From Coptis chinensis (lineage: Eukaryota; Streptophyta; Magnoliopsida; Ranunculales; Ranunculaceae), in contig CM027383.1 of NCBI GenBank assembly GCA_015680905.1, positions 84,167,001-84,231,000 on the forward strand: a stretch of DNA of 64,000 bases. The letters run 5' to 3'. Below, piece after piece: positions 47,020 to 59,810 of this stretch. The translations under genes and the position numbers were made by a program. Numbering within the stretch: position 1 is the first letter of the stretch; every line of letters begins with the position of its first letter. Below the pieces are notes generated by a model. The model saw only the letters and a list, made by a program, of their open reading frames with translations. It was not told the DNA's origin and searched no databases.

Positions 47020-49513
47020 TTAGTCTGATGCATCAGAACTCTCATTGGGCTCAGTTCCTTCATCATCCTCAGGAGCTAGAAAAGAAGAAACAAAAATAGA
47101 ACAGATTCAGAGGGATTCAGAGGGATTCAGAGTGCTCCTCATTAATATTGTGAACAGATACATTAATACCCTCATGCTTCTCAACAGAGGAAAACACTCA
47201 ATAATTTTTTGAAGACAGGAAAAAAAGACAAAAGAACAAAGTAATCATCATGATCCATGCAGTAACTAAATGTTGGCACAAGCTCCTCGGGGGAGAGGAG
47301 AGGAGGGGGGGGCCGGGGGCCGGGGGCCGGGGGCGGGGGCGGGGGGGAGGTGGGAGTTATGAAGCTGCTACAGGTAGTAAAATGGTGACCAATCAAGAAC
47401 TAATAAAAAGGCAACTAAACTAGGCACAGCTTCAGAAAAGCAGCAATCTGCCCACTTCACCACTGGAAAACCCCCGAAGATACCAGTTTGTTGACGCTTT
47501 CCAATCACAGATAACGTGTTGACATCTATGATGCCAGAGAATTCTACAATTACAGCCTTAGTATACAAAACTTCTTTTAGGGTTTTAGATGTAAGATGAT
47601 ACAAGGATGTCTACTTCCACCGTTTCAAAACTGCAGTCGTGAGAAGAGGAGTCAGTCCATCATCTAGTCCTTGTGTTGCCCTTTTTATGGCAGGTGTAGT
47701 TGTCTGGTCCTTTAACAGTAGAATAAACTATTTTAAGTTCGTCGTGTCCTGCAGATATTCTTACTCACTGGTATGCTGGCCCATTTTCTTCCAAAGGCAT
47801 TTCGGTCTAATTAGAATATTATGGTCTAACTTTGGTACAAGGTAGAATATTATGGTATAATTAGAAAGGGAAAAATTGCACTATGTGGGAATCTAAGACT
47901 TAGGGGAGACAATCCATGTAAAAGAAAGTGAAATTTACATTAGTATATTTCTCTTGTTACTACTGCAACATAGTATAAGTTGACTTTACCAGAAAATGGG
48001 AATATTATTGTGATGAACTACGCTGTAAAACATCATGAAAAACTTCACACGTATGATTCGATAAAAGGTTTACTAGTTGTACACCAAAATATTCTTCTTA
48101 GTCATACATCAAGATAAGATTCTTTTGAGTTGCAGTGATTATAAGCAAGCATGGAACTAAGGTGGTGTCGGGTGGATTTGAAAACCTTTATGAATATCCA
48201 ACACTAGGAGGATTTACACTCCAATTATATTGAAAAACGTTACCATTTGCACTCCCAAAATTAGATTCCTGGTTCCATCCCTGGTGATAAGAACATATAT
48301 GAAGGAAAACATTCTTCTTTCAATTATACACAATCTCTCCCCAAACCTATGAGCTTAGGTGCAAGCCACTTTCATACTACAAGATATAACATCTGTTGTG
48401 ACTTCAAAAGTGTTACTTGTACCACGGAATGACCAGATACTACTCCCCTCAAAGCCCACATTTATCAGAATCTACAAGATTTGATATGTTATGTTTTGTT
48501 TTGTACCAAGCATAGTCTATGACCTATGGAACAGTGCCAAGTAAAGAAGTTTGAACCCTAAGAAACAAAAAACTATATGTGCATTTCTTCCCTCCCACAT
48601 TCAAAGCAAAGACAGGAATTAAATGCCTACCAGAACAATAAACATTAACGAGGCATAATTTGAACCAAAACATACTCTATAAACAATAATTCTAGATACA
48701 ACAGTAGTAAATAAACTAACCTTCAACTGCTTCTTCCTCTTCATCCTCCTCCTCCTCTTCAGCTTCTCCTTCATAATCAAGCCCATACATTCTATTCAAA
48801 TAATCCACAGTCGTCTTTGTAAGCACAACTTTATCCGCATTCAAAATATCAAACAAGTTCAAAGTCCTAGGCGTCAACATTTTAACCGTCCCAATATTCC
48901 TACTAGACAACTTCACATTATCCGAAACCTCATTCAACAAAAACATCGATTTCTCATTCGGGTCTAATCCCCATCTCTTCAACGCTTCAATAAACTCCTT
49001 CGTCTTGGGCTTATCAAACTTATCCACAAAATCCTCCACAACAATAGTATTCACACTAGCACTAGACAATGCAGTTGATATAGCCAATCTTTTCTCCTTC
49101 CTATTAATCTTAATACTCCAATCTTTAGGCTTAGGTCCAAAAACCACGCCACCACCGGGTCGAAGCGGGGTTCTTTGTGAACCGCGACGGGCCCGACCCG
49201 TTTTCTTTTGTGGGTATGGTTTTTTACCACCACCTCTAACTTCAGCTCTAGTTAAAGTTGAAGCTGTGCCTCTTCTACTGTTTTGTTGGTCAGTAATTAT
49301 TCCTCTATGGACCACTGCTCTTGCTGTTTCTGGTGGTGCTGATTTTAAGTCTAGATAGGTTTCTCCTATTTTTTCTCCTTCGAAGGAGAGTATTGGGATT
49401 GTTGACAGTTGTGCATGGATTGAGAGAGGTTTAAGGGGTTTGAAGGATTTTTGGTGAGGAGATTTTGGTAAAATGGAAGTGGAGAAAAAGGAGGAGGTTG
49501 AGGAGAATGCCAT
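47020..49513 (-). CDS. RPL4: 50S ribosomal protein L4, chloroplastic
   Basis: Two exons, 48721-49513 and 47020-47075, give 282 residues. Residues 1-50 are a Ser/Pro/Lys-rich transit peptide (MAFSSTSSFFSTSILPK). The L4 domain follows: ETARAVVHRGIITDQQNSRR, the basic loop VRGGGKKPYPQKKTGRARRG and PLRPGGGVVFGPKPKDW, IALVVEDF-like IVVEDF, MFLLNEVSDNVKLSSRNIG and LNLFDILNADKVVLTKTTV. The L4 extended loop lines the peptide exit tunnel of plastid ribosomes. The acidic C-terminal tail (EEEEEDEEEEAVE) continues across a 1645-bp intron into a small exon encoding APEDDEGTEPNESSDASD; donor GAAG/GTTAGT and acceptor TTTTCTAG/CTCC join in frame. Without that exon the frame would stop after VEG inside the intron. 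Confidence 0.95.
47076..48720. other. RPL4 intron with GC-rich low-complexity tract
   Basis: The intron contains a G-rich repeat (GGGGGCCGGGGGC type, 47305-47350) with G-quadruplex potential. Apparent proline-rich frames there are translations of this tract, not genes. No other element recognised. Confidence 0.6.
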
Positions 49514-49972
49514 TCTCTTTTTTTTTTAAGTTTATCCACAAGGAGTGAAGAAGATTCAAGAGTGAGGACGAGGGTACTTTTGGTATATAGCGTAACATAT
49601 TGGGCCGGAGGCCCACGAATCCAAGTTTTTCGCTCCTAGCCTCCCAGTTGAAATCAATTCGGCCCTCGATGTTTTAATAGAACCTGTATCCAGATTTTAG
49701 CTTAGTGGCTTTCAAGCGCTTTTGGCAGGTGTCTTCCACTAGGTTTTTCTCATGTTGATTACATTGAATTATGGAATTTCAATATAAAGTTCATATCATA
49801 GAAAAATGCAAGATATTGACACTTGTCATAAATCTTTCTTTCCTTTTATTTTTACAACGCATCCCTGAAGGAGCATTTTATTCCTAACATGCAACTTTGC
49901 CAACCAATGGCTCACTAATATTGCCAAAGAAGCTTACAAATTAAAATCAAGTGCACTAATATAGAGCTTGAG
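49514..49972. promoter_or_regulatory. RPL4 promoter and carrier 3' region
   Basis: 460 bp between two genes on the same strand. A purine/pyrimidine-rich stretch (49510-49530) precedes the RPL4 ATG. The part near 49850-49972 is probably the carrier 3' untranslated region. Confidence 0.4.
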
Positions 49973-52900
49973 TTATGGTGGCTTCTTCACCTTATTGATC
50001 GAAACAACATTACTTGTCAATAGTAACCGTGCCCACTTCACAAGTTCTTCCTTGATCATAAACAGCACTGCAGCAGCAAGCACACTCTGCACTATTTTTG
50101 TGCTCATTCCTTTATAAAAGCCGTAGAGCCCTTCATAACGGATCATCTTCAGGATTGCATCAAGTGTACCTGCGTCAGAGGCATAAACAAACTGCTTATC
50201 TGCAGAACATTACTTCTTAGCCTATGGTAGTTGATTTCCAGATGACACAAGTGATCAAAATGTTTGCATATATTTGTATATTTGTTTAACATCTTCATAC
50301 AAAACTAAACGTGAGATCTCTTAGGTCGACTTATCGACTCGTTATAAATTTTCCACGTTCAATTTCATGCGAATTTTAAGCTTAGATTCTAGAATAGAAA
50401 CCAGTAAACTGAATTACAAACCTTTATATTGATGCTGTTTGTCTCCCCCAGTCACTTGTTTTGCCTGAAGCCTTGACTGCAAAAAGAACACACGTGGGAT
50501 GATAATGAAAATAGATACAGAAACGGAGTAACCAACCAGCAAAAAGATACAAAGTTAGCAGGAGGGGGGTGTCTGTTTTGCTACCTTCACAACAAGAAGT
50601 GGATACGTCATTACGGTGGCTCCAAGTTTAGCCACAGCTCCAAGAAGAAAAACCTAGGCCAAGTCATCCCAACATAAGGTCGTGACATGTGATATTCGGC
50701 AATGAGAGGTCCAAGCAATTATAATAGATCAACCCATACCTCCAAAGCAGTGACTCCAGTGTTTCCTTTCTCAGCACGCCTAGCTTTCAACTTCTTCAAC
50801 AATGTTTCGTATAGCATGAACTGTATGGAAGGATTGCTAACCTATAAAAAAAACACAAGAAGGACGATTCAGCACCTCCTCATTTCTTAGAGCCTACACA
50901 ATTTATTTCAATCTGACCATGATAAGCGTTGGGAATACGCCTTTCCAGAAGCCTCGAATTCCAGCTTCACCATAGACTTCTTGGACCTGCACAGGGTTAG
51001 AGTTCCGAATTCAAAGTTGCTTACTATAGATAATAGGCAAAGCAAATATCAGTTGGTAAAAAAGGTAAATTAGGAAGGCTGTACTACCATTTATCTGACA
51101 TCATATCAGTTTAAGAAATACTAAATCTAAGAACCAACTGAATATTGTGCTTGTAACTAGTTCAGAATCTGAAGGGGTAATTCTGGAGTGCATGTGAATG
51201 TCTCCGAATGACTGAAGATAGTGTGGAGGGGAGGGATAAACGCATGAAACAGTCGCTCCTCTATAATCTATGCTAGTATCGGTTCCCAAAAGACCATTCT
51301 TCTTAACAACAATCCATTCTTCTTAGGATGTTTGAATCCAATCAAAGATATGAGCTAATTACAGGTTCATCAGTTGATATGACTAACCAAAATGCACAAA
51401 ACATATACATACTGCATTGGTTGTGCCATAGGGAGGAGGCTCAATTGCAGCAATCTGAACACTGTCATCACTTGAAATGTTATGAGTGGGCTTGTCTTCA
51501 ATTAAACCTTTCTTGTGTGTCTGCACAGTGAAATACACCGAGAAAGTAAATCAAGTAAGAAAACACAACTTACAATATTTTGTACTTTACGCTCAGGTGA
51601 AATATAGCGTGACTACTACTGTTTTTTTCTTTTAAAATGGAAACATTGGCAGTAAGCAAGTAACCTTACGAAGTTGTTATTCGTGGAACAGAACAACATA
51701 CGAGTCATAACACCACGTTGCCATCTTCTAGAACCACTAGCAATTAAACATTTTTATTAAGTTTTCACCCTTACCAGCTTAGATTTCAACAATAGTTTAC
51801 TTATACGGGTCTTCATTTTTATACATGAAGCACACTTCAAAATGTAGAAAACTTGGTCACTTACAACCAAATTCATAAGAGGACTAAAGAGGCTGACAAT
51901 GAAATATAGCCAAAGTATCCATGTGAAGAAGTTGTTACTTGTGTAACAATTCTATAAGAGTCATGATACCATCAGATAGAAACAACTCAGGTAGACGAGT
52001 TAGCCTGAAGACACCACTTTACCATCTTTAAGGACCACTATGCATTATATTGACATTAAGTCAAGTTCGCCCCATTTCCATTAGTTTACACTTCACTATC
52101 AGTTCACTTAAAATGGTGCTAAATGATTATACATGAAGGCCAATTTAGACTTTAGTGGAAGACCTGGTACCTGACAACGAAATTCATCTTGACTAATTAC
52201 AAAGTAAATACTAAGAGGAGATTAAATAGGCCAATATAAAAGGCAGTAAGAGCATCTGGATATTCTACCAAAATGTTTAAATTGTAAAACTGAAAGGCCA
52301 GCTCTTAGTAACAAGTAATTTACCTGCATCCGGGTAACAACCACCCAAATAGGATTAGTCAACAGCACATTCACACACCTACAGAAGGAAAATGTTTAGT
52401 ATAACTAATAACCAGATTTCAGGCAAATGTTTTTCTTTATTTTTGTCAATAGCAATTACATTGCACCACAATGACGAAAGTGATGAAATCATGCAATACT
52501 CTTCTTTGCAAACTCCCGATGCTTAACATCGTGATTTTGAAGGGTGGTGGTGTTATCTTTGTATATATCAATTGGGGTTTAGAGTTTATACATATAAATT
52601 CGTAGCTTATTTTAACTAATGAAGAAACAGAGTTCACAAAACCAACACAGTTACCCAGATTATCTTATCTAGTCCCATTCTTTTGAACAATCTAGAAATC
52701 TAAGAAGAGTAGCATAATCTGGGTAAGGCAAGTTGGGTTTCTACAACGTCATTGCTTTTTACTAGTTTGATATGCAAGAAACTAAGTGGGAGAGTGGGAT
52801 AAAATGGCAGGTCCAACCTGCATTTGTATTTTTCCAGCAAAAATAAAGTTTTGGAGCAGCTGTGAATTCCATCATCAAATGTCTAACCATACTATTTTCA

Positions 52901-54546
52901 GAGAACTACCAGGATTTCTCTACTTCAAAGAGAATGTCACAAAACGATTAAAAACAAAATCTGCAATAAAAATCAATTACCCCGATATTGCGGCTACCAC
53001 AAGGGACGAGAACATCCCAACTGTTCCATCACCAGTCCCTTTCTTCAATCTATAGCGTGCAGTAGCTTCTGCTTTGTCCCTAAATATTTGATAGAAATAG
53101 TAGTAAACACCCTGTACATGAAAATAAAGAACAGATGAGGAAAACAAAAAACACAGCAAAAGATAATATTAGACTATGTGAAACTGTATGATATATAGCT
53201 AAAAATTGTGTGTGTGGCACTTGACAAAGGACATACTCAAGGCAAGGCCCATAATATCCATATCGTTGGATTAAAAAAAACAACATTATAGAATAACAAA
53301 ATGCAACCAGTTCAAATTACACACACAATCAAATTACAGAACATGGAAGAAATAGATTAAATCAATACATAAACGAGTGACGTGTCTGCTCAGCTTGCAT
53401 ACTCTCTTCTTGAATCTTAACTATTTTACAATACTGTGCCATTCACAACATCTCCATTTTTATTGTTGTATAGTCTCACATGAACATATCTTTGAGCATG
53501 TAAATATCAAGCAAAGACTCTAAGAGAGGGACCTTACCCCAAAATGGCCTTTTCCTAGAGTGTGAGAGCAATGCCATAATCAGCATTGCCTCTAGGTAGC
53601 ATGATGACTGTTGCAGCGTGTTCCCCTAAATAATTAATCATTTACCTTTTGATTAAACAAAACTCAACCATTTACCTAATAAACACTAAAGTGTTGTACC
53701 TTCGAGCAAAAGGCAGAAGCAATATCTACCGCGGGGCATTATATTATCTACCGAGGGTAATGGTAACAAAACTAATCACATTGTTTCCCTCTCCATTACG
53801 TCATGTATTATTTCATCAAAAGAAAATTGGATAATTCAACTAATACAGAACACACAAATACAATCAAAGGGAGGCAGAACAAAAGCCAATTGGACACTTT
53901 CCCATATGGGATAAAATGTCAACTAGACTAACCTTACTTCTTATTCAAGAGGGGATATTACTTCCAGAAGATTGTTACAATACGTGAACCAAAGGACTAT
54001 ATAGTATATACTTTCTTTTCGGTTATTATTAGTATTAGTTTATGACACAAGTTTGATTTTAGTACCAGCCACTTATTATATCTATCTTATGAACAAATAC
54101 AACATGATCCATCCACTCAACAAACGGGGTGAAATTGCGCTAACCTGTGACGCAGCAGTTCCCACCAATGACGGCGTTAATCCACCGTACAATCTCTCCC
54201 ATCCTTCATTTTTTACCACCTGCAAAAGCAAAACTGAGTCAGATAAAAAAAAAACATAAAAGATGCAATAATAATAATAATAATAACCTGACACATTTGT
54301 TCAATAGTCCCAAGTTTCCTTTTGGCCTTCTTCGGATCTCTGTCCGTCTGTTGCCGCGTATTAACCTAAAGATCCCATCCCAAAAAAGTGGGAAAAAAAA
54401 AAGAAATTGAGAAAACTAAAAAAAATAATAAACATGAAGAAGTGGTTAGAGAAATGTTTTAATACAGTTTGAAGAGGATAAGTAATGAGCTGAGCAATGA
54501 TTCCACCGCCAGCTCCAGATAATCCATTGATCAAAGCGTCTGACAT
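49973..54546 (-). CDS. PXN: Peroxisomal NAD carrier (mitochondrial carrier family)
   Basis: Eleven exons: 54466-54546, 54288-54365, 54145-54219, 52981-53111, 52324-52378, 51413-51520, 50918-50986, 50740-50841, 50585-50653, 50422-50476 and 49973-50169. They give 339 residues in frame with GT-AG borders throughout. Three carrier repeats are visible: GLSGAGGGIIAQLITYPLQT, then TNPIWVVVTRMQ, then LGAVAKLGATVMTYPLLVVK followed by SRLQ. Family landmarks also include GWERLYGGLTPSLVGTAASQ, GFWKGVFPTLIMVSNPSIQF and YEGLYGFYKGMSTKIVQSVL. The start MSDALINGL and overall pattern fit the plant carrier that moves NAD across the peroxisomal membrane in exchange for AMP or ADP. ATG 54546 is chosen; a GTG precedes it. 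The Harbinger element ends 324 bp upstream of this ATG. Confidence 0.93.
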
Positions 54547-54872
54547 CACTTTTTAAATTTTAATTTTTTACTTTTATGGGAACATAAAGAGAGAGAGAGA
54601 GAGAGAGAGAGATATTGGTGGGAAAGTGTTGAATGATATCTTGGAATTTGGAAGCAGGCTAAACTAATTATAGAAGTATAATTTGGTTCGCTATCATCAG
54701 AAAAAGCCAGCATTCATCATGTTTTTGCTCGGTTCAAGTAATCAAACTGACGTGTTTCAACTGTTTACCTCTATTGCCCTTACCTAATTCCGTTAATACC
54801 CCTAATGTCCTTCGATTTTGTAACTGGAATTTGCAGTACGTAGGTTGCGTCTCATACTCTCATTGATATTTA
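54547..54872. promoter_or_regulatory. Upstream region of the peroxisomal carrier gene
   Basis: It contains a GA microsatellite (54588-54611) close to the start codon, probably in the 5' untranslated region, and ends at the TTA target site of the Harbinger element. Confidence 0.45.
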
Positions 54873-54926
54873 GGGGCCGTCTGTTTTTTTAGCCTATAAA
54901 TGCTAAATGCTGATAGCTGAATTCAG

Positions 54927-54957
54927 TTTATCCGAAAAAAAAAAAAAAAAAAAAAAA

Positions 54958-54989
<32 letters not shown>

Positions 54990-55010
54990 AAAAATAAAAA
55001 TAAAAATTCT
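54927..55010. repeat. Poly-A and AAAAAT tract
   Basis: A run of about 24 A followed by repeated ATAAAA units near the left end of the Harbinger element. The length may be unreliable. Confidence 0.9.
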
Positions 55011-55524
55011 GAAAAATATGTTTGTTTTCTGTCAGACTGACCTAATTCTAAATGCTAAATATAAATTATTTGAACAATTTTACTCCTGTTATCAATTTTA
55101 AACACAAACTTATTGTTTATAAAAACAAAATATTTGAATTTTTTTTGACAAAATTTCCTTTGTTTATTCAACATTTTGAACATCTGTATGAAATCTAAAA
55201 CATTGCACATAATAATATAAGATTAATAAGACAACCTAAAAATAAAAATAGTACTTGATCGTTTATAAAAATAAATGATCTCGTGAGAATTTCGACAGAA
55301 TTTCTTTTGTTTATTCAACATTTTTGAGCACATGTATGAGTGTATAACACCTAAAACATTGCATATAGTAATATAAGATAAAAGGAAGACAAACGGAAAG
55401 AGTTTTACAACCATAACTCCAAATTACATTACAAATAACTCCAAAGTGCAAATACTTTAAACCTGATCAAATGTTTCCACTCCACAATTGTTCTGCAATT
55501 TGGTCACTCAAGTTGACCATGTAC

Positions 55525-56739
55525 TCATGTCTCATGTGCCTCGGGTCCAAATGTATGACTCAAACTCGGTAGTGCTTCGGGTTTGTCAGAGTCAATTGAT
55601 GGCCCCATTGGAATAATCACTTCTTCATCTTCATATCGCTTGAACAATTGATCATTGACTGAGATGCGACGGAGAAAATTGTGTATTGCCATGCTTGCTA
55701 CGACAATTTGAACTTGTATGCGAAAAGTATATGGAGGCATCATCTTCAATATCTTGAATCTTGCTTTCAAGACACCAAAGGTTTTCTCAATGAGGAATAT
55801 GTCTGATTAAATTTCTTCTCTTTGTTTCTAAGAAGACCACCACGATTAAAATCAGCTAGCCAACACCTAACATTCCTATAAAGACACACGAAGCCCCTAG
55901 TGTGTGTATGTAGCATCACACAAGTAATACATACCTACAATACAATAATGAATTTATATAAACATATATAAACATGATAAATAGAAAAGTTATTCATTGG
56001 TAATATTTTGAAGCACACCTTCTAGAGGCAATGGGAATCCTTGTTTTTTTTGCCATCGTAATGTCTCGCTCAATACACAAGCATCACGGGTAATCCCTTC
56101 CCATTCAACCATCACATAAGTAAATCTCATATCATAATCACACACAACTAGAACATTTTGGAAACAATCCTTACCCCCTCTTCCTCGAAAAGGAATTTGC
56201 TTCTCAAGTATAACATTTGTGTCTATTAGTGTACCATCCAAAGCTCCAACAACTCCTTTGAATGGTCCTCTCTTAAAACGACGTTGGTAACGAGTTCCAC
56301 CTTTATGAATGACCCCGTCAAATGGTGGATCAAGTATCATCTCTTTTGAGAAATAGAGCATTGCATCTAGCACCTCATAAAAACACTTGCTAATGGTTTG
56401 TGTTGAATGTTGAAATCGATCCACTATAGCTCGATTTCGCTTATTGTGACCAATAGTCATTAAAAACATTGTCATTTTTTCCTCTACATCAATATGTTTA
56501 CTATCATGAAGTCACTCCCTTTGTCGAAAGTGATCACATAGCATAACGAAGGAAGACTTCCTCAATCTTAACATGTTAAACATATTTGTATCATCTCCAT
56601 GAAGAAGCTCTTGTACATACATTCTCCCAGTAAACACAAATATACATATCTTCTGCCTCACACGCCTAAGATTCGTAGCATGCTTAATCCATGCAAATAT
56701 TATGATGTAATAAACCAATAACCATTGTTGTGGTGTCAT
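55525..56739 (-). pseudogene. Harbinger DDE transposase, broken
   Basis: Order on minus: MTPQQWLLVYY, RMYVQELLHGDDTNMFNMLR, FVMLCDHFRQRE, a TGA at 56512-56514, LHDSKHIDVEEKM, TIGHNKRNRAIVDRFQHS, VGALDGTLI (first catalytic aspartate), FQNVLVVCDYDMRFTYVMVE, a break after 55990, YYLCDATYT (second aspartate, near 55910-55928), then IEKTFGVLKARFKIL (glutamate) and a short acidic tail. All three DDE residues can be recognised but lie in different frames. Intact relatives cut and insert at TTA/TAA sites. Confidence 0.88.
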
Positions 56740-57868
56740 CTTCGCTAAATGAAAGTAAAGATAAAAAATGTCAACTACGCAATCATCCAAATAAAAACAA
56801 ACGATATAAAAAAATTTCGACCGAGTCTCCTCTGTATTTTCAACATTCCATAAACACAAATTCTGTCATAACCTAAAAATTAAAGCCATGCATTTCTCAT
56901 TGATCAACCTAACTACTTAACTGTCTTGACCAATGCCAGAGTAGTTAAGTAACTTGATTGTTTATAAAAACAAATGATATAGAAAAATTTCGACCGAGTC
57001 TCCTCTGTATTTTCAACATTCCATAAACATAAAACCTATCATAACCTAAAAATCAAAGCAATGCATTTCTCATTGATCAACCTAGCTACTTGACCGTCTC
57101 GACCAATGCCAGAGCAGTTAAGTAACTTGGTTTATAAAAACAAACGATATAGAAAATACATAGTATAAAAAGAAAACTATAAACTAAATACGACAATCAT
57201 CCAAGTCAACTACAACCTTCAACATCACCAAAAACTAAATATGACAATCATCCAAGTCAACTACAACTTTTTACATTAGCAAAATATAGATACTGACAAT
57301 CATCCAAGTATCACATCCTTAGGCTAGGTAGACTAGGACATAGATCGAATAATGTTCTTGAGGAATTGGATTTTAAGCCTATTTTCTTGCAGATTCAGAA
57401 GCACCTTGTTATGAGAAGGATGAAGAGAGAGAGCTTCCAATGAGTTGAGGTAGAGAATATCATCCAACAAATCCAAGAGGCGTAACTCTTCCACCTACAA
57501 AACACCATCATCCACAAGTTTTCTATCTACCATGGTTTGAGTCTTCACCATCTCTACAAACTCTCCAATACTCTTCACAAGAGGATCTGGTTCAGGAGAA
57601 TCTCTTTCACGTTTTTACGTTCATACTTCACCATCTGTAGTATGAACGTTATGGGGAGTCACCACAGGAATTGGATGCTTGTGGTTAAACCCTTCATCAC
57701 CACAAGATACAGTGGGTTCAAACAAGAATTCAAGCAACTCGCTATTTGCCAACGAAGCATTCCTAAAATGGCTCGCCAAAGGATACTTCTGTTTGTAACA
57801 ATAGATAGCAAAAAGAAAAGAAGGTTAAACAACTAACAAAGTAGTTGTATACTAATAACTCGTATAAA

Positions 57869-58278
57869 CTAAAAAGTTGTTATTTCTACTTTGATTATAT
57901 CATCCCAAATATCATTCGAAAAATCTAAAACCCCTCTAACAAAATTGACACCGTGTCCCGTCCTATTTGATAGAACTCTCCATGTTTGATATTGTTTTCG
58001 GAGGTAGCCCCATTGGTTCTTGAGTTGCCTTTGTGTGTATAGAACATCGTAGGCCTTGCTCATTTTTTCATTAATCCTATAGTCCATGACTCTGGTTTGA
58101 GTGAACCACTATAAGTCATAATTATTAACCTTTTCTAAACACATTTCAATGAAACATTTTTTCCACGCATCATCGGTCTTTATCATAGGAGTTGGAGCGG
58201 ATTTCTCAACCACATCCGGAGTTGCCTTGTTCTTTCCCTTAACCCGTGGAGTTAGCTTCTCCTTTCGAGGACCCATGC
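57869..58278 (-). pseudogene. Harbinger Myb/SANT-like DNA-binding protein, broken
   Basis: It starts MGPRKEKLTPRVKGKNKATP and continues KTDDAWKKCFIEMCLEKV; a TAG at about 58118 interrupts; it resumes VMDYRINEKMSKAYD, LKNQWGYLRKQYQTWRVLSN and TGHGVNF. This is the trihelix/Myb-like domain of the second Harbinger gene, which helps the transposase bind DNA. The C-terminal part was not followed past 57869. Confidence 0.75.
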
Positions 58279-59810
58279 CTAAAGTCACTCAATAGGAATC
58301 AAGGAATTGTACACAAACAAAGCAATGGTTTGCAAAGAAAAGTATATATACATTAAAGACAGGCACCTATATGTGCATATCACTACCTAGGACATACTTA
58401 TACAAATATACAAGAATCAAAATATACATATAAAAGTAAATAAGACAATGTGCCATACAAACAATAAAAAGGGGAAACCGGCCTCTATAACTAAAATGTA
58501 TTGGTGAAAGTCCACTTATGTAATTTTATCAGAGAACACATGGAAAAACAAAATCAAACGAGAAACGCTTCAGTGATGAATAGAACACATTTTACGTCTC
58601 AAAATGGAATGGCGAAAAAAAAAAAGATATATCATACATGGTTTGTTACCTTCTGAGTTTATTATCTATCTAAACAGACAAACTGACTGACTAACAGGTG
58701 AGAAGACGAAAAAAAAAACTGTTCAATATAGAAAAATATCCTAGAGAGAGAAACACAAATACAGAAAACGTTAAATTGAATCCCGTGTATTGGAATTAAT
58801 AGTTCTCGAATTATTTCCCTCCAATCAGAAGCTTTAATAATATAGCAAACATATTATTATTACCGTTCTAACCAAAATATAGTTACACAAGAAACCAAAT
58901 AATAAGTTAATCAAAACAAATGGATTTTGTATGGTTATCATAGCATAATGATGGGGTAGTGTCTACATCATGCTTTCTACTCAAAATATCAATTCTAGAT
59001 GATGAAAAATGAAGAAGAAGCAAAGAACACGAAAATTTCAGCAAACTCACCACTTGAAGCTTTGATTTCCTCACTCAAATCAATACTAAAGCAACCCTAA
59101 TCACTTAGAGAACTTAATTCAATCTATTTTAAGCAAAACCCCTCAAAATTTTGATTGAAATCGCAAGTTTTTTGGTGAAATTCCTACTCCTCTATTAGTA
59201 TTTGAGATATATATTGATTATATTGACGACAGTTAGAATTTATTAGATAGTTAAGTTATGTATACCTGGAATAGTGGAGAGAATGGAGGTGGAAACCCTA
59301 GAACACCATCGCTGGAAATTGAACAAGAAATTGAAGAAATTTTCACGGGAAATTGAAGAAATTGAACAAGAAATTTTTTATGGAAACATACCTGATGAAG
59401 AGAAAGGAGAGTAGCTGATGATGAGGGGCAAGTGAGGAATTGAGTGTTTCGCATTTTTAGTTTCAGCGTTAAGGAAGAGGGAGACCGCGGAATGCTGAAG
59501 AGCCAATTGCCGCTGAATGCTGAAGAGTACCAAGAAAAACAAACAACTTTGGGCACCTCTGAATGCTGAAACTTGAAAAAACAAACAACACCTTAGCTGC
59601 CAATAGTTCATATCCACGCTAATGGACAAAAATAAGTTGCTAATAAGTTTGAAAGAAATAGGGTACAAATTCAACAAATATAACTAACGGAAAGAATAAA
59701 TGATAGACAACAAGAAATATCTTCAAAAATCTCTATTTCTAGTTCTTTTAAGATGCAAGTCAAAATAATTTAGAATGGATTGCTTAAGAGTTCACATTAA
59801 CATTACAAGA

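Larger units (their letters stand above)
54873..59592 (-). mobile_element. PIF/Harbinger DNA transposon, complete ends, decayed genes
   Basis: The 4720-bp element is flanked by TTA at 54870-54872 and 59593-59595. The plus-strand start GGGGCCGTCTGTTTTTTT matches the reverse complement of the end, GGTGTTGTTTGTTTTTTC. Both Harbinger genes are present on minus: a Myb/SANT-like DNA-binding protein (58278-57869) and a DDE transposase (56739-55525). GCTGAATTCAG/CAGCATTCAG motifs recur at both subterminal ends. All frames carry stops, so it is not autonomous now. Confidence 0.88.

Noticed and set aside
47181..47396. Proline-rich frame in RPL4 intron
   Set aside because: It translates the GGGGGCC low-complexity tract on the reverse strand; there is no other support.
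49005..49358. Plus-strand frame opposite RPL4
   Set aside because: It is the antisense shadow of the conserved L4 coding sequence.
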